Shown: positions 1 to 6,750, counted from the stretch's first letter. The stretch: DNA of 12,222 nt from an uncultured Eubacteriales bacterium (GCA_900321145.1 ONVB01000003.1:1-12222), one strand, 5' to 3'. A program made the numbers and translations. The notes: generated from the letters alone by a model not told the origin.

Positions 1-84
1 TGCAGTTGATGGGACTTGAACCCACACCCACTTGCGTGGACATGAACCTGAATCATGCGCGTATGCCAATTCCGCCACAACTGC
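1..84 (-). tRNA. tRNA-Leu (anticodon CAG)
   Basis: Read on the minus strand this is a full class II tRNA. The 7-bp acceptor stem pairs GCAGTTG (84 to 78) with CAACTGC (8 to 2), leaving an A discriminator at base 1. The anticodon stem CATGA/TCATG encloses the loop TTCAGGT, so the anticodon is CAG, which reads CUG leucine codons. The arm GTGGGTTCAAGTCCCA supplies the T loop, and a long variable arm is present, as expected for leucine tRNAs. The 3' CCA, if encoded, lies just outside the window. The gene has its own promoter and is divergent from the operon to its right. Confidence 0.95.
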
Positions 85-96
85 AATTGCTCGGAT

Positions 97-125
97 ATAA
101 TATCATTTTAGAAGCAGATTGTCAA
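97..125 (-). promoter_or_regulatory. Promoter of tRNA-Leu
   Basis: On the minus strand the -35 box TTGACA (125-120) is followed by a 17-nt spacer and the -10 box TATTAT (102-97), about 12 nt before the mature tRNA 5' end. This is a near-consensus housekeeping promoter. The same A+T block also reads TATAAT on the plus strand (96-101), with no recognisable plus-strand -35 box. Confidence 0.8.
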
Positions 126-144
126 TGATGAAAGGAATAAATTC

Positions 145-1854
145 TTGGGAATTAAGTCACTGAAAAAACTCGATTCCGAGGCAATAAAGAAATACGTCAC
201 AGAAAAGAAGAAGGATTATAAGATACCTTCGACCGAATTTGCGCAGAAGGATTTCACGGTTGAGGAGCTCAGCGTAGGGGGATATGATTTCTTAAGGATC
301 ATGCCCAGGGGCGACTTTTCGGGGAATTATTTGTTTTACCTTTATTCGAGCTATCTGTGCTTTGGGATAGAGAGCGCAGAGCTTCAGTTTATCTTAGGGG
401 TAGCAAAGCATACAAACGCCGGTGTATTTATACCGCTGTATCCGCTCGCACCGGAACATGGCTGCAGGGAAGTATTTGATTGCTTAAAGGAGGTATACAG
501 CTACTGTACGACCGGCATGGATTACGGTAGGCTGGTGCTTATGGGCTCTTCGCACGGGGCGGGACTTGCGCTCTCCATGTCACTTGTTGCCTGGAAGGAA
601 GGACTCAGGAAGCCCGATCAGATCATTCTCCTCTCGCCTGCGATGGATACGGAGTTTTTTGACAAGAATCTTGAAAAGAAGATACTCGAGGGCAGTGACT
701 GTGACGGCAGGTACATCTACAGCGAGGGTATAAAGGAGTTTATGAACAGGTATTGGGTTAAGGATCAGGCCGCAAAGACGGAGTACACCGCTCCCATATA
801 TGAGGACCTCACAGACCTGTGTGACGATCTTCTTATATTCTCCGGCACCGAAGATCTTCTTAATTGTTACGCCAGGTCGTTTTATCAGAAGGCAAAGCTT
901 GCGGGCGTCAATATCCGGTTCTATGAGATGGAGTATGAAGGCCATAACTTTATGATATACAACAGCGACTCGGAAACCAGAAAGGCTCGCGGGTTCCTGG
1001 TGGATGCCATAACCGGTCGGTACACCAATGACTACGCGCTCTATGAGCTTTTCAGTTTAAAGCTCATGGCATCATGGAGCAAGAATTACCCGGAGGTCCT
1101 AAAGGATGACTGGCTTGAGAGATTTATGTATGACAACAAGTTTAACTTTAAAGGGCTTCGCACGAAGATAAGTGAGTATGATAATATAAGGCTTGCCGCA
1201 AATGTGGCGGCCTGCGACAGTCTGGTCAGACTGTTTATAGACGAGTATCCGAACGGGACCGTAATAAATGTGGGCTGCAGACTCGGCAACCGCTTCTCGA
1301 GAGTGGATAACGGAAGAGTTCTCTGGTACAATGTCGACTCTCACAATATCATGTCCATGCGCCGTATGCTGTACGGAGGGACATCGAGGGAGAAGACCAT
1401 AGGAAGAAATATCATGGATTTTTCGTGGCTTGACGAGATAGTCTGCAAGAGAGACTGCGGTGTGCTTTTCTGCCTGTCGGATATGCTTTCGTATGTGAAG
1501 CGAAGCCAGGTAAAGGAGCTCTTTGAGAATATCCATGACCGCTTCCCGGGAGCCCAGGTGGTTTTCAACGCAACTACGATAGACCTTAGGCTTGTGGATA
1601 ATCTAAGGAAGTCACCGAGTGTTATGAAGAGAAGACATAAGTATTTCTACGTAAATGATGCGGAGAAGCTCTTTAATAACTGGAGGATCGACTATCGTGT
1701 CATATCCGAGGAACCGGTGACAAAGTACTTTGATCCGGGTGCGGGTATCGGTGCATTTGCAAGGTTCAAGCTGGCTTACAACAAGGTGTCTTACAACAAC
1801 AAGATAATACGCATGAGGCTCGGTTCCGAGGCGTATGTTACGGATATAAACTGA
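145..1854 (+). CDS. Alpha/beta-hydrolase fused to LCM/TcmP-like SAM methyltransferase
   Basis: A 569-residue two-domain protein without signal peptide or membrane segment, so probably cytosolic. Residues ~55-290 resemble the hormone-sensitive-lipase branch of alpha/beta-hydrolases: YPLAPEHG (99-106), nucleophile elbow GSSHG (134-138, Ser136), likely acid Asp237 in SGTEDLL and likely catalytic His267 in YEGHNF. The usual HGGG oxyanion loop is replaced by YLYSSYLCFG (66-75). Residues ~340-545 resemble leucine carboxyl methyltransferase/TcmP-type O-methyltransferases: VINVGCRLGNRF (373-384, SAM motif I), the RVDNGRVLWYNVD strand ending in acidic Asp398, then a DFSWLDEI block. Motif I departs from the usual GxGLDTR (GCRLGNR here). 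The start is TTG at 145, because AAAGGA lies about 8 nt upstream and no in-frame ATG exists. It is first in a four-gene operon and stops 1 nt before the ABC ATPase. Domain folds are fairly secure; the substrate is not known. Confidence 0.85.
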   Translation: MGIKSLKKLDSEAIKKYVTEKKKDYKIPSTEFAQKDFTVEELSVGGYDFLRIMPRGDFSGNYLFYLYSSYLCFGIESAELQFILGVAKHTNAGVFIPLYPLAPEHGCREVFDCLKEVYSYCTTGMDYGRLVLMGSSHGAGLALSMSLVAWKEGLRKPDQIILLSPAMDTEFFDKNLEKKILEGSDCDGRYIYSEGIKEFMNRYWVKDQAAKTEYTAPIYEDLTDLCDDLLIFSGTEDLLNCYARSFYQKAKLAGVNIRFYEMEYEGHNFMIYNSDSETRKARGFLVDAITGRYTNDYALYELFSLKLMASWSKNYPEVLKDDWLERFMYDNKFNFKGLRTKISEYDNIRLAANVAACDSLVRLFIDEYPNGTVINVGCRLGNRFSRVDNGRVLWYNVDSHNIMSMRRMLYGGTSREKTIGRNIMDFSWLDEIVCKRDCGVLFCLSDMLSYVKRSQVKELFENIHDRFPGAQVVFNATTIDLRLVDNLRKSPSVMKRRHKYFYVNDAEKLFNNWRIDYRVISEEPVTKYFDPGAGIGAFARFKLAYNKVSYNNKIIRMRLGSEAYVTDIN

Positions 1855-1855
1855 T

Positions 1856-2605
1856 ATGCTTATAGCAGATAATCTATACAAATCTTTTGTCAAAAATGAA
1901 GAACGCGGCAAGAAGACCAGGTTCAACGCTGTGAACGGGATAGACATAGCGGTTGATGAGGGTGAGATAGTGGGTGTGCTCGGACCTAACGGCGCAGGCA
2001 AGACCACACTGCTTCGAATGCTCGGAGGCCTTATGAAGCCTACCTCGGGAAGTGTTGTGATAAGCAAGGACGGCAGGGAGCTTACATCTCTCGAGGAGAG
2101 GAAGAAGCATATAGGCTATCTGTCGGGAAACACCAGGCTCTACGGACGTCTGTCCGTAAGGGAGCTTCTTACCGTGATCGGCGAACTCTACGAGCTTCCA
2201 AAGTCACTTATCGAGAAGAGAATAGGGAGAATATCGAGGCTCCTTTCCATGGAGAGCTTTATAGATAACCGTATAGAACGTCTGTCCACGGGGCAGACGC
2301 AGAGAGCTTCCATCTCAAGGTGTCTGATACACGATCCCGATATCTATATATTTGACGAGCCGACACTCGGACTCGATATCCTGAGCAGTCAGGCTATAGT
2401 CGATTTCATGAAGAACGAGAGGGATGCGGGCAAGACTGTGCTTTACTCTACGCATTACTTAGAGGAAGCGGAGTTCCTGTGTGACAGGGTATTTCTCATA
2501 GATAAGGGGAGCATAGTCAGTGCCGGAAGCGTGGAGGAGTTGCTGGCGCTTCACGGAGCGGACAGCCTGAGAGAAGTGTTCAGGAAACTGATGGAGGCGG
2601 CATAG
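1856..2605 (+). CDS. ABC transporter ATP-binding protein, NatA-like
   Basis: A 249-residue ABC ATPase that should energise export by the permease encoded next. Walker A is GPNGAGKTT (43-51), the signature is LSTGQ (143-147), Walker B is IYIFDE (163-168), the D-loop is LGLD (171-174) and the switch histidine is His200 in YSTHYLEE. The LSTG signature and the segment GYLSGNTRLYGRLS (87-100), which has no Q-loop glutamine, are typical of the NatA/CcmA branch that pairs with ABC-2 permeases. The ATG is 1 nt after the previous stop and has no good ribosome binding site of its own, so translation is probably coupled. Its stop is followed after 1 nt by the permease start. The family is secure; Na+ export, known for Bacillus NatAB, is not shown here. 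Confidence 0.93.
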   Translation: MLIADNLYKSFVKNEERGKKTRFNAVNGIDIAVDEGEIVGVLGPNGAGKTTLLRMLGGLMKPTSGSVVISKDGRELTSLEERKKHIGYLSGNTRLYGRLSVRELLTVIGELYELPKSLIEKRIGRISRLLSMESFIDNRIERLSTGQTQRASISRCLIHDPDIYIFDEPTLGLDILSSQAIVDFMKNERDAGKTVLYSTHYLEEAEFLCDRVFLIDKGSIVSAGSVEELLALHGADSLREVFRKLMEAA

Positions 2606-2606
2606 T

Positions 2607-4610
2607 TTGAGACCGGGAGTCATTAAATCACTTTACAGAAAAGAAATACTGGACGTCTTAAGGGATAAGAGGACCGTGATCATGATGGTCGTGGTCCCGC
2701 TTATTTTGTATCCTCTTATATTTGTGCTTTCGCTCACTGTCATGTCCAATATCAGCACGAGCATAACGACGGCGCAGTACAAGGTTGCGCTTGACTTTAC
2801 CCCGGACGATGAACTGACGGAGCTTTTAAAAAATGATTCCGGGGACAGGGAAAGCTGGACCTTTGCGGTAGTCCCGGTCGAGAATCTTCAGGAAGCTTTG
2901 GATGCGGAGGAGATAGATGCATATATCGAGAAGACAGACGATTCCTATACCATACACTACTTAGCTTCCGTCAACAACTCGGGCTATGCGGCAGATTACT
3001 TAAGCGCGGTGCTCGACCGGTATAAGGAAAGCTTAGTCAGAAAGACGCTTGCTGAGGCCGGGCTTGATGCCTATCAGGTCCTCTCACCGATAAAGTACGG
3101 TTTCTCCAACGACTCAAAGGGCGAGGAGACAGCAGGAAATCTGCTCGGTATGATACTGCCCTTTATGCTTGTGGTCAGTCTGCTTATGGGAACCATGTAT
3201 CCGGCTATCGATACCACCTCGGGTGAGAGGGAAAGAGGCACTTTAGAGACACTGCTTACCCTGCCTATATCCAACAGGGAACTTATAGTGAGCAAGTTTT
3301 TGGCTGTTGCAACCATAGGACTTGCCTCGGCTGCATTAAACATCATCTCCATGGCATTTGTGGGCGTATATATGTACAGGATGATGCTTAAAAATACAGG
3401 TACGGGAAGTACGGTAGCCTTTTCACGGTTCATCCCGGTGATCCTTGTATGCGTATTGTGCGTGCTTGCCTTCGCTATATTTATAAGTGCGCTTACGATG
3501 TGCGTCACCGCATTTGCAAAAAGCTACAAGGAAGCAAACAACCTTATCACTCCGATGATGATAACGGTCATGTTCCTTTCCTTCCTCTCATTCCTTCCGA
3601 ATGTGAGCCTTAACTCCGGCGTGGCGCTTGTGCCCGTGGCAAATGTGTGTCTGCTGATAAAGGAGCTGCTTGCCTTCAAGTACGATCTGCTGATCATATT
3701 TATCGTGCTTTTGTCGAATGTGGTTTACGGAGCACTCGCAGTCATGTTCCTGTCCAGGATATATGACAGCGAGGCCATACTCTTCGGTGAGGAGGGTGCT
3801 TCGGTACAGATATTCGAGCGCAGAAGGGATATGAGAAAGGGCGGAGTTCCGGCGGTCGGAGACGGATGGCTTGTAGCGATAATAACGGTGATCGCGGTCA
3901 TATATCTCGGCGGCGCGGCTCAGCTTAAGTACGGCTACGCAGGACTTGTCTTCCAGCAGGTCATCATAATAGGCGTTCCGCTTTTGGCTGTGTGGTATAC
4001 GAAGAAGGATATGAAGAAAACCTTCGCTTTAAGACCGGTCTCGCTTAAGTCCCTGGTCGCAGCGGTTATTTTCGGCATAGGAGGGACTTGCTTTACATCG
4101 CTCTTAGGTGATATACTGTCGAAGCTGATGGTAAGGAGTGCCGAGGGCTTAAGCTCGCTCAACGAGGAGCTTTCAAGCTTCGGCTTCGTTGAGGCTTTCA
4201 TCCTGATCGCGGTGCTTCCCGCGGTGTGCGAGGAGTTCCTGTTCAGAGGGTATATCTTTTCGGCATTTAAGAGCAGATACAGGGTCGTGAACGCGCTTAT
4301 TATATCATCGGTTTTGTTCGGGCTGTATCATATGAGTTTGATAAGGTTCTTTGCGACCTTTATCTTAGGATTCATAAACTGCTATGCGGTATACAAGACC
4401 GGAAGCCTGTTCGCGGGGATCATGATGCACTTTATCAATAATTCGCTCGGAGTAATAGAGCTTTATGCACCGGGGATGCTCAATACCACCGGATTGGGCC
4501 TGCCCGGTACGGCGGTAATGATCGTGATAGCCGCAGCCGGATTGCTGCTCGGAGGATATATGCTCGGAGCATTTGAAGATATGAGACTGATAAGACGTAA
4601 TTCAAAGTAG
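2607..4610 (+). CDS. ABC-2 (NatB-like) permease fused to CPBP intramembrane protease
   Basis: A 667-residue polytopic membrane protein with two modules. Residues 1-~390 form an ABC-2 permease of the NatB type: a transmembrane helix near 24-46, a large extracytoplasmic region (~47-175), then several helices, with the hallmark ERERGTLETLLTLPIS (207-222) after the second helix. Residues ~420-655 form a CPBP (CAAX protease/Rce1-like, Abi) domain with all three motifs: EEFLFR (Glu542, Glu543, Arg547), FGLYHMSLIRF (His575) and MMHFINN (His608, Asn612). The likely metal and catalytic residues are therefore intact. The start is TTG at 2607, chosen because GGAGG (2593-2597) lies 9 nt upstream inside the natA-like gene. 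This permease/CPBP fusion recurs in Firmicutes, but its biochemical role is unsettled. The module may process or export a peptide or lipid. Confidence 0.92.
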   Translation: MRPGVIKSLYRKEILDVLRDKRTVIMMVVVPLILYPLIFVLSLTVMSNISTSITTAQYKVALDFTPDDELTELLKNDSGDRESWTFAVVPVENLQEALDAEEIDAYIEKTDDSYTIHYLASVNNSGYAADYLSAVLDRYKESLVRKTLAEAGLDAYQVLSPIKYGFSNDSKGEETAGNLLGMILPFMLVVSLLMGTMYPAIDTTSGERERGTLETLLTLPISNRELIVSKFLAVATIGLASAALNIISMAFVGVYMYRMMLKNTGTGSTVAFSRFIPVILVCVLCVLAFAIFISALTMCVTAFAKSYKEANNLITPMMITVMFLSFLSFLPNVSLNSGVALVPVANVCLLIKELLAFKYDLLIIFIVLLSNVVYGALAVMFLSRIYDSEAILFGEEGASVQIFERRRDMRKGGVPAVGDGWLVAIITVIAVIYLGGAAQLKYGYAGLVFQQVIIIGVPLLAVWYTKKDMKKTFALRPVSLKSLVAAVIFGIGGTCFTSLLGDILSKLMVRSAEGLSSLNEELSSFGFVEAFILIAVLPAVCEEFLFRGYIFSAFKSRYRVVNALIISSVLFGLYHMSLIRFFATFILGFINCYAVYKTGSLFAGIMMHFINNSLGVIELYAPGMLNTTGLGLPGTAVMIVIAAAGLLLGGYMLGAFEDMRLIRRNSK

Positions 4611-4627
4611 TATAAAAGGGATAAAAA

Positions 4628-5587
4628 ATGAGAATAAACATACCAAGAGTAATAATGGCCTTAGCGATCGTTGTGATCGTGCTGCTGATAGGCATACTGA
4701 TAGGAATGAACATAAACAAGGGAGGGACTCACACGGAAAAAGCGAAGCCGACGGTTATGAGTTCCGAGAGGACATGGCGTCTTACCGACTCTTCGGAGGA
4801 AGGGGAACTGATATATGACAACTATTGGAAGTATGTCCGCGCAAGCTACATCATAGTCGGTGATATACCCGATTGCCAGCTCTACAAGATAGCGGTGGGT
4901 GCGCCGAGGAACGATTATGTGCGTGACCGCTTCTACAAGGACGGCGATTACGAGCTTATGGCTTATCATGATGAGGACGGACATATAACCTCCAAGATAG
5001 TTGTGGACTTGAGCTCTTTTCAGGAGAATATCGATTTTGCGGCGCTTAAAAAAGCGGGCGTGTACGGAGTGTGCCTCCGGACAGGCTTCAGAGGATACGG
5101 CTCGGGCGCACTTGTTGAGGATGATAATTTTAAAACATTTTACAAGGATGCGAAGAAGGCCGGTTTAAAGATAGGTGTTTATTTTTATTCACAGGCCATA
5201 TCAGAGGAAGAAGCCATCGAGGAAGCTGATTATGTGCTGGAACTTATCAAGGGCAAGAAGATAGAGCTTCCGGTAGCCTTTGATACAGAGGGAGTATATG
5301 CCGAGGATGCAAGAGGAGATGCGATAGATACAGATACGCGTACAGACTGCGCCGTAGCCTTCTGCGAGAGGATAGCACAGAAGGGCTATGAGCCGATGAT
5401 CTACTCCAACAGAAACTGGTTCGCGCAGAACCTTGATATGTCAAGGCTCTACCACTATAAGCTGTGGATAGCACATTATGCCGACAGCACTGATTTTCCG
5501 TATGTATACAACGGCTGGCAGTATACGGACAGCGAGATCATCCCCGGGTCGGAGACTCCGATCGACGCGAGCGTGTGGATCGAGTAA
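4628..5587 (+). CDS. Membrane-anchored GH25 muramidase (lysozyme-like)
   Basis: A 319-residue protein with one N-terminal hydrophobic helix (about 7-28, short basic residues before it), so the rest should lie outside the membrane as an uncleaved signal anchor. A linker of ~95 residues precedes a glycoside hydrolase family 25 domain (~123-319). GH25 landmarks are VVDLSSFQ (125-132, Asp127), VCLRTGFRGYG (148-158), IGVYFYSQA (182-190), the catalytic DxE as FDTEG (Asp219, Glu221), WIAHYA (280-285), WQYT and the terminal IDASVW (312-317, Asp313). GH25 enzymes cut the MurNAc-beta-1,4-GlcNAc bond of peptidoglycan. AAAGGG lies 7 nt before the ATG. It is the last gene of the operon and is followed by a strong terminator. 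It may open or remodel the wall around the transporter; that link is inferred from position only. Confidence 0.9.
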   Translation: MRINIPRVIMALAIVVIVLLIGILIGMNINKGGTHTEKAKPTVMSSERTWRLTDSSEEGELIYDNYWKYVRASYIIVGDIPDCQLYKIAVGAPRNDYVRDRFYKDGDYELMAYHDEDGHITSKIVVDLSSFQENIDFAALKKAGVYGVCLRTGFRGYGSGALVEDDNFKTFYKDAKKAGLKIGVYFYSQAISEEEAIEEADYVLELIKGKKIELPVAFDTEGVYAEDARGDAIDTDTRTDCAVAFCERIAQKGYEPMIYSNRNWFAQNLDMSRLYHYKLWIAHYADSTDFPYVYNGWQYTDSEIIPGSETPIDASVWIE

Positions 5588-5606
5588 TGTGTAATGAAGA
5601 ACATTT

Positions 5607-5647
5607 AACAGTTCATGTTCTTGGAAAAGAGCATGGGCTGTTTTTTT
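5607..5647 (+). terminator. Terminator of the hydrolase-ABC-muramidase operon
   Basis: A stem of 16 pairs, including three G-U wobbles, runs from 5607-5622 to 5627-5642. It is closed by the GNRA tetraloop GGAA (5623-5626) and followed by a run of T to 5647. It lies 19 nt after the muramidase stop and looks like a strong intrinsic terminator. Confidence 0.92.
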
Positions 5648-5800
5648 GCAGAAAATGTACAGGATGCGAATATGTAAGCCTGCATACAAGCATTTCCGCC
5701 GGATGTTTTTTTCATAACTTTTCCGGGGATATACAAAAGACATATGAGTGAAGTAATATGAGAAAAACGCGCGTATAAGCTTTAGAGGAGGTAATAAACT
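5648..5800. other. Intergenic stretch without a recognised gene
   Basis: I see no supported coding region here. It holds a weak candidate -10 (TATACA, 5730-5735) without a convincing -35, and ends in a very good ribosome binding site (AGAGGAGGT, 5783-5791) belonging to the truncated response-regulator start. It is probably the old leader of that gene. Confidence 0.5.
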
Positions 5801-5872
5801 ATGTACAGTCTTCTTTTGGTTGAAGATGATACTAAGATAACAGAGGTGCTGACGGCAGTAGCTTTGCGGTAA
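5801..5872 (+). pseudogene. Response regulator receiver-domain stub
   Basis: An excellent ribosome binding site (AGAGGAGGT) sits 9 nt before an ATG that opens MYSLLLVEDDTKITEVLTAV, then ALR and a stop after 23 codons. LLLVEDD is the beta1 strand and acidic pair that start OmpR-type receiver domains. Just beyond, other frames carry scraps that also fit a receiver domain: FAVRLVPG from 5856 and GTDLILLR around 5898-5921, resembling the strand that leads to the phospho-acceptor Asp. The gene appears to have been reduced by small internal deletions plus loss of everything downstream, including the DNA-binding domain and any kinase gene. No function is expected. Recognition rests on a short segment. 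Confidence 0.7.
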
Positions 5873-5931
5873 GGCTGGTGCCCGGCTAAAATTCTTGGCA
5901 CGGATCTGATATTATTACGGTACAAAGTCGT

Positions 5932-5983
5932 ATCGAGCAGGCGGAATTCATCCCACCTGCTCGATTTGAATTAAGCAATTCAA
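5932..5983. repeat. Two adjacent hairpins upstream of mazEF
   Basis: The first inverted repeat has arms TCGAGCAGG (5933-5941) and CCTGCTCGA (5956-5964), extendable by two G-C pairs past one mismatch. It is followed immediately by TTGAATT (5966-5972)/AATTCAA (5977-5983) with a 4-nt loop and then GCTTTT. The second could act as a weak terminator insulating the mazEF promoter; the first has no poly-T tail. Confidence 0.55.
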
Positions 5984-6003
5984 GCTTTTGTAGAAAAATA
6001 TGT

Positions 6004-6031
6004 TTGACATTCAGCCTTGTTATGGTATAAA
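6004..6031 (+). promoter_or_regulatory. mazEF promoter
   Basis: The -35 box TTGACA (6004-6009), a 16-nt spacer and the -10 box TATAAA (6026-6031) form a strong housekeeping promoter. The -10 lies inside the left arm of the palindrome 6021-6060, as expected if a protein bound there blocks RNA polymerase. Confidence 0.8.
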
Positions 6032-6060
6032 TGTATATACATATATACATTTATACCATA
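6021..6060. promoter_or_regulatory. 40-bp palindromic operator of the mazEF operon
   Basis: The left arm TATGGTATAAATGTATATA (6021-6039) is repeated perfectly in inverted form at 6042-6060, with a 2-nt centre. It covers the -10 box and the probable start of transcription. Known MazE and MazEF complexes repress their own promoter by binding such palindromes, so this is most likely the autoregulatory operator. As RNA the 5' leader could also form a hairpin. Confidence 0.8.
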
Positions 6061-6108
6061 TTTTTATTTTACGCGGGTATGCTTTGTGGAAATGAGGTGA
6101 CGAACTAT

Positions 6109-6351
6109 ATGGATACTGTGCCGGTAAGAAAATGGGGAAACAGTCAGGGAATTCGAATCCCGCAGGCAATACTAAAAAAACTTGATATCAATCTGTCGGA
6201 TGAGCTGACTATAGAGGTTGAGGACAGGGCTATTGTATTAAGAAAAAGATTCAGGCATAAGAGTCTGGAAGAAAGAATAGCTGAGTATGACGGAGCGATA
6301 GACGTTATGGATTATGATTGGGGCGAACCTGTCGGGAAGGAGATGCTATGA
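6109..6351 (+). CDS. mazE: MazE-like (AbrB/SpoVT fold) antitoxin
   Basis: An 80-residue protein. Residues 1-48 match the MazE/AbrB swapped-hairpin DNA-binding domain: VRKWGNSQGIRIPQAIL, then a DELTIEVEDRAIVLRK strand pair. The acidic tail ending in YDWGEPVGKE (69-78) is the part that, in this family, wraps over the toxin. The ATG at 6109 is preferred because GAGGTG (6094-6099) lies 9 nt upstream; an in-frame ATG at 6031 would begin inside the operator and the -10 box, giving an implausible hydrophobic leader. The stop overlaps the toxin start (ATGA). It should neutralise the downstream toxin and repress the operon through the palindrome. Confidence 0.92.
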   Translation: MDTVPVRKWGNSQGIRIPQAILKKLDINLSDELTIEVEDRAIVLRKRFRHKSLEERIAEYDGAIDVMDYDWGEPVGKEML

Positions 6352-6656
6352 GCGATTTCTCGCAAGGAGACATCATAAAGGTTGAGGGCTACAGGGACTG
6401 CTTTATTATAGTCAGCAATAATTCGTTCATCAAGCATACAGGTGCATTTCATGTTTGTCCCGTGATAAAGAAGTGTAAGGAGGGACCGTTGCATATTAAG
6501 GTTAAGGGAAGAAAGGGTGCAGCAGGTGTTGTAGTGTGTGAGCAGATAAAACTGATAGATCCTTCTTCGCGAAGTTGTTCTCCGATGGATATGGTTCCAT
6601 ATGATATGATCATGAATATATCAGATTCTGTTCAAGGTATGTTTGAGTATGATTAG
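6348..6656 (+). CDS. MazF/PemK-family toxin, short divergent subtype
   Basis: A 102-residue probable endoribonuclease toxin of the MazF/PemK fold. Recognisable blocks are the N-terminal QGDIIKV (6-12), the FIIVSNNSF strand (19-27), VCPVIKK (36-42) and VVVCEQIKLID (61-71), which corresponds to the family's VvceQirtiD strand. The usual GxEQxxxRP loop is reduced to GYRDC (14-18), keeping Arg16. The position that normally holds the Thr of the P-I-T-S motif reads V-I-K. The start ATG at 6348 overlaps the antitoxin stop, and AGGAG (6339-6343) lies 4 nt upstream. It is transcribed with mazE and followed by a terminator. The family is clear from sequence plus context; activity and cleavage specificity are not known. 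Confidence 0.88.
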   Translation: MSDFSQGDIIKVEGYRDCFIIVSNNSFIKHTGAFHVCPVIKKCKEGPLHIKVKGRKGAAGVVVCEQIKLIDPSSRSCSPMDMVPYDMIMNISDSVQGMFEYD

Positions 6657-6673
6657 AAGATAGATGAGATTAA

Positions 6674-6703
6674 GGGGCTGTGGTTTATGACAGCCTCTTT
6701 TTT
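6674..6703 (+). terminator. Terminator of mazEF
   Basis: GGGGCTGT (6674-6681) pairs with ACAGCCTC (6690-6697) with one G-U pair and an 8-nt loop, followed by TTTTTT. It is 17 nt after the toxin stop. Confidence 0.88.
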
Positions 6704-6750
6704 ACGCTTGCGTACAAAAAAAATCCGTCCGGATCTGTTGAGTTTACAAG

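Noticed and set aside
1..84. tRNA-Leu 3' end as attachment site of an integrated element covering this window
   Set aside because: The tRNA 3' end points out of the window to the left, no integrase is present and no copy of the tRNA 3' end was seen further right.
580..945. Minus-strand frames inside the hydrolase-methyltransferase gene (also 1099-1536 and 1612-2067)
   Set aside because: They are antisense shadows without ribosome binding sites or family features, and the plus strand has clear domain motifs.
6031..6108. Upstream ATG extending MazE by 26 residues
   Set aside because: It begins inside the operator and -10 box, has no ribosome binding site and would add a hydrophobic leader that MazE proteins lack.
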